Shown in pieces: positions 6,091 to 6,681 of a stretch of 6,681 nt of DNA (positions are counted from its first letter, which is position 1; every line of letters starts with the position of its first letter). Made by a program: the position numbers and the translations under genes. The DNA is from RGIG4608 sp045651165 (GTDB lineage: Bacteria; Bacillota; Clostridia; Oscillospirales; CAG-272): positions 1 through 6,681 of the forward strand of contig JAZRRX010000067.1 in the NCBI GenBank assembly GCA_045651165.1, read 5' to 3'. The notes under the pieces are model-generated. The model saw only the letters and a program-made list of their open reading frames with translations, had not been told where the DNA came from and did no database searches.

Positions 6091-6110
6091 CGCAGATGAA
6101 ACCGTTTGTT

Positions 6111-6542
6111 TTACAATACTTCGTCTATTGCTTCAAAAACTTTTTCAAGTTCGGATAATGTTTTGTATCTGTTTTTTAAAGCAGACAACTCGTTCTTTGC
6201 TCTTTGTAAAAGTGACTTATATTCATCAGGTTGCTCTATAAACAACTTTGTAGGCTGATAATTATTTCTTTCCGTTGTGATTTGAAAAACTCTTACTTTA
6301 GGTTCTTCTTCTTTTTCCGGCTTGACAACCAAAAACTGAATAATCTGTCTTGCCTGTGATAATCTGTACTTTTCAGCGGCTATGCTATCATCCCATTCAA
6401 AACATTTATGAAGTTCGGAATTTACGTTATTCCTTGCCTGTTCCAGTACTTCTTCTGGCGTAATTTTACGTTCTCCGATTTCCTCGTAAACTTTTTGAGC
6501 ATCTGCCTTGAAAATCCCATCAAATTTCCAAATGATTTCCAT
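6111..6542 (-). CDS. Conserved phage protein of unknown function (143 aa)
   Basis: I recognise this as a widespread Firmicute phage protein without an assigned function. The N-terminal half has WKFDGIFKADAQKVYEEIGE (5-24), a helix ITPEEVLEQAR (27-37) and the hallmark block LHKCFEWDDSIAAEKYRLSQ (44-63) followed by ARQII. The middle is a Lys/Glu linker (75-82) leading to VRVFQITTERNNYQPTKLF (83-101). The end is a long amphipathic helix, probably coiled coil, from about 104 to 143. There is no signal peptide or membrane segment. The ATG at 6542 has an AAGGAG site 7 nt upstream and lies 3 bp after the previous stop, so it is co-transcribed with the upstream gene. Because it comes before the structured leader, it may belong to an earlier transcription unit or to a read-through part of the same one. 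Confidence 0.72.
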   Translation of the reverse strand: MEIIWKFDGIFKADAQKVYEEIGERKITPEEVLEQARNNVNSELHKCFEWDDSIAAEKYRLSQARQIIQFLVVKPEKEEEPKVRVFQITTERNNYQPTKLFIEQPDEYKSLLQRAKNELSALKNRYKTLSELEKVFEAIDEVL

Positions 6543-6545
6543 TAC

Positions 6546-6681
6546 TTATCTCCTTTTGAATTTGTCAATGATCTTAATTTGTCTTGTTATCTTATGTTGA
6601 AGTTTAATGTATGAAGTGGGTCTACCCGTTTCATCCCGACAATCATCAATAAACATCCAATCATCAACATTTAGTTTGTGA
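6546..6681 (-). CDS. C-terminal end of an unknown phage gene (partial, N-terminus off the window)
   Basis: The frame is open from the window edge for 44 residues to a TAA at 6548-6546. The visible part begins HKLNVDDWMFIDDCRDETGR and ends in a lysine/arginine-rich stretch with QIKIIDKFKRR. The AAGGAG ribosome binding site of the next gene overlaps its last codons, and only 3 bp separate its stop from the next ATG. Both features are typical of a real operon gene. I do not recognise the family. The acidic start and basic helix-like end could suit a small phage DNA-binding or accessory protein, but that is a guess. Confidence 0.6.
   Translation of the reverse strand, partial: HKLNVDDWMFIDDCRDETGRPTSYIKLQHKITRQIKIIDKFKRR

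Larger units (their letters stand above)
5966..6103 (-). repeat. Pair of 31-nt imperfect inverted repeats (5966-5996 and 6073-6103)
   Basis: The plus strand at 5966-5996 begins GGCTTCATCTGC and continues through TTATA and GCAGA. The minus strand read down from 6103 to 6073 begins GGTTTCATCTGC with the same later blocks. The arms match at 25 of 31 positions and are 76 bp apart. In a minus-strand transcript four of the six differences become G-U wobbles, leaving only two mismatches. In a plus-strand transcript the same four would be A-C mismatches. Each arm also holds its own short stem (TCTGC, nine bases, GCAGA). No clear target-site duplication flanks the pair, so a small transposable element is less likely than a regulatory structure. 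Confidence 0.6.
5720..6110 (-). other. 391-bp leader without a convincing gene, between the 143-aa and 212-aa genes
   Basis: This is the only long gap in the window. It holds two related stem-loops that form a 31-bp imperfect inverted repeat, a 10-bp perfect hairpin, a tandem 10-mer, and short open frames without usable starts. The 5' part on the minus strand is structured and the 3' part is purine- and A-rich. I see no confident sigma70 promoter. The best weak candidate on the minus strand is TTGCTG, 17 bases, then TAAAAA (about 5820-5848). Its position just ahead of the recombination operon suggests a 5' leader or transcription control region. Confidence 0.6.

Noticed and set aside
5966..6103. 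Small transposable element (MITE) with 31-bp terminal inverted repeats.
   Set aside because: The flanks (..GATATT and GTTTGT..) show no convincing target-site duplication, and the G-U pattern fits RNA structure better. Not fully excluded without related empty sites.
5720..6110. LexA/DinR-type box, CRISPR repeats or tRNA in the long gap.
   Set aside because: No GAAC...GTTC palindrome, no regularly spaced repeats and no cloverleaf could be found by eye.

Overview
The window looks like part of the early, recombination and replication region of a temperate phage or prophage from a low-GC Firmicute. A Clostridia/Lachnospiraceae-type host is most likely. This rests on the protein families present (RecT, a short SMC/Rad50-like ATPase, an MBL-fold hydrolase, a phage SSB, an ERCC4-type nuclease), strong AAGGAGG-type ribosome binding sites, tight gene packing and AT-rich DNA. 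No tRNA, rRNA, CRISPR array, integrase or IS transposase is visible.

Every convincing gene lies on the minus strand, so transcription runs from high to low coordinates. In that order: the C-terminal end of an unknown gene (6681-6546); a conserved phage protein of unknown function (6542-6111); a 391-bp gap with two related stem-loops that can also pair with each other; a 212-aa conserved phage protein with a glycine-rich C-terminus (5719-5081); a 643-aa SMC/Rad50-like ATPase with a CPTC hook (5064-3133); a free-standing HNH/AP2-type protein (3130-2507); RecT (2502-1669); an MBL-fold hydrolase resembling the WalJ/YycJ group (1679-966); SSB (979-542); and the N-terminal 175 residues of an ERCC4-type nuclease that runs off the window (527-1).

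The genes from 5719 down to 1 form one compact operon. Junctions are 14-16 bp gaps, 2-4 bp gaps, or overlaps of 11 and 14 bp, which suggests translational coupling in RecT-MBL-SSB. Functionally this is a single-strand annealing recombination module. SSB protects ssDNA and RecT anneals it. No RecE, lambda-Exo or YqaJ-type exonuclease is visible, so the MBL-fold protein, perhaps with the SMC-like ATPase, is the best candidate for the end-resecting nuclease. The ERCC4-type nuclease could process branched or flapped DNA. The HNH gene looks like a mobile cargo gene in the ATPase-RecT junction, where it supplies the RecT ribosome binding site from its own last codons.

The least explained parts are the structured 391-bp gap upstream of the 212-aa gene and the 212-aa protein itself. 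I do not see a clearly new defence system. The most testable ideas are the MBL/SMC-like nuclease pairing and the leader RNA structure.
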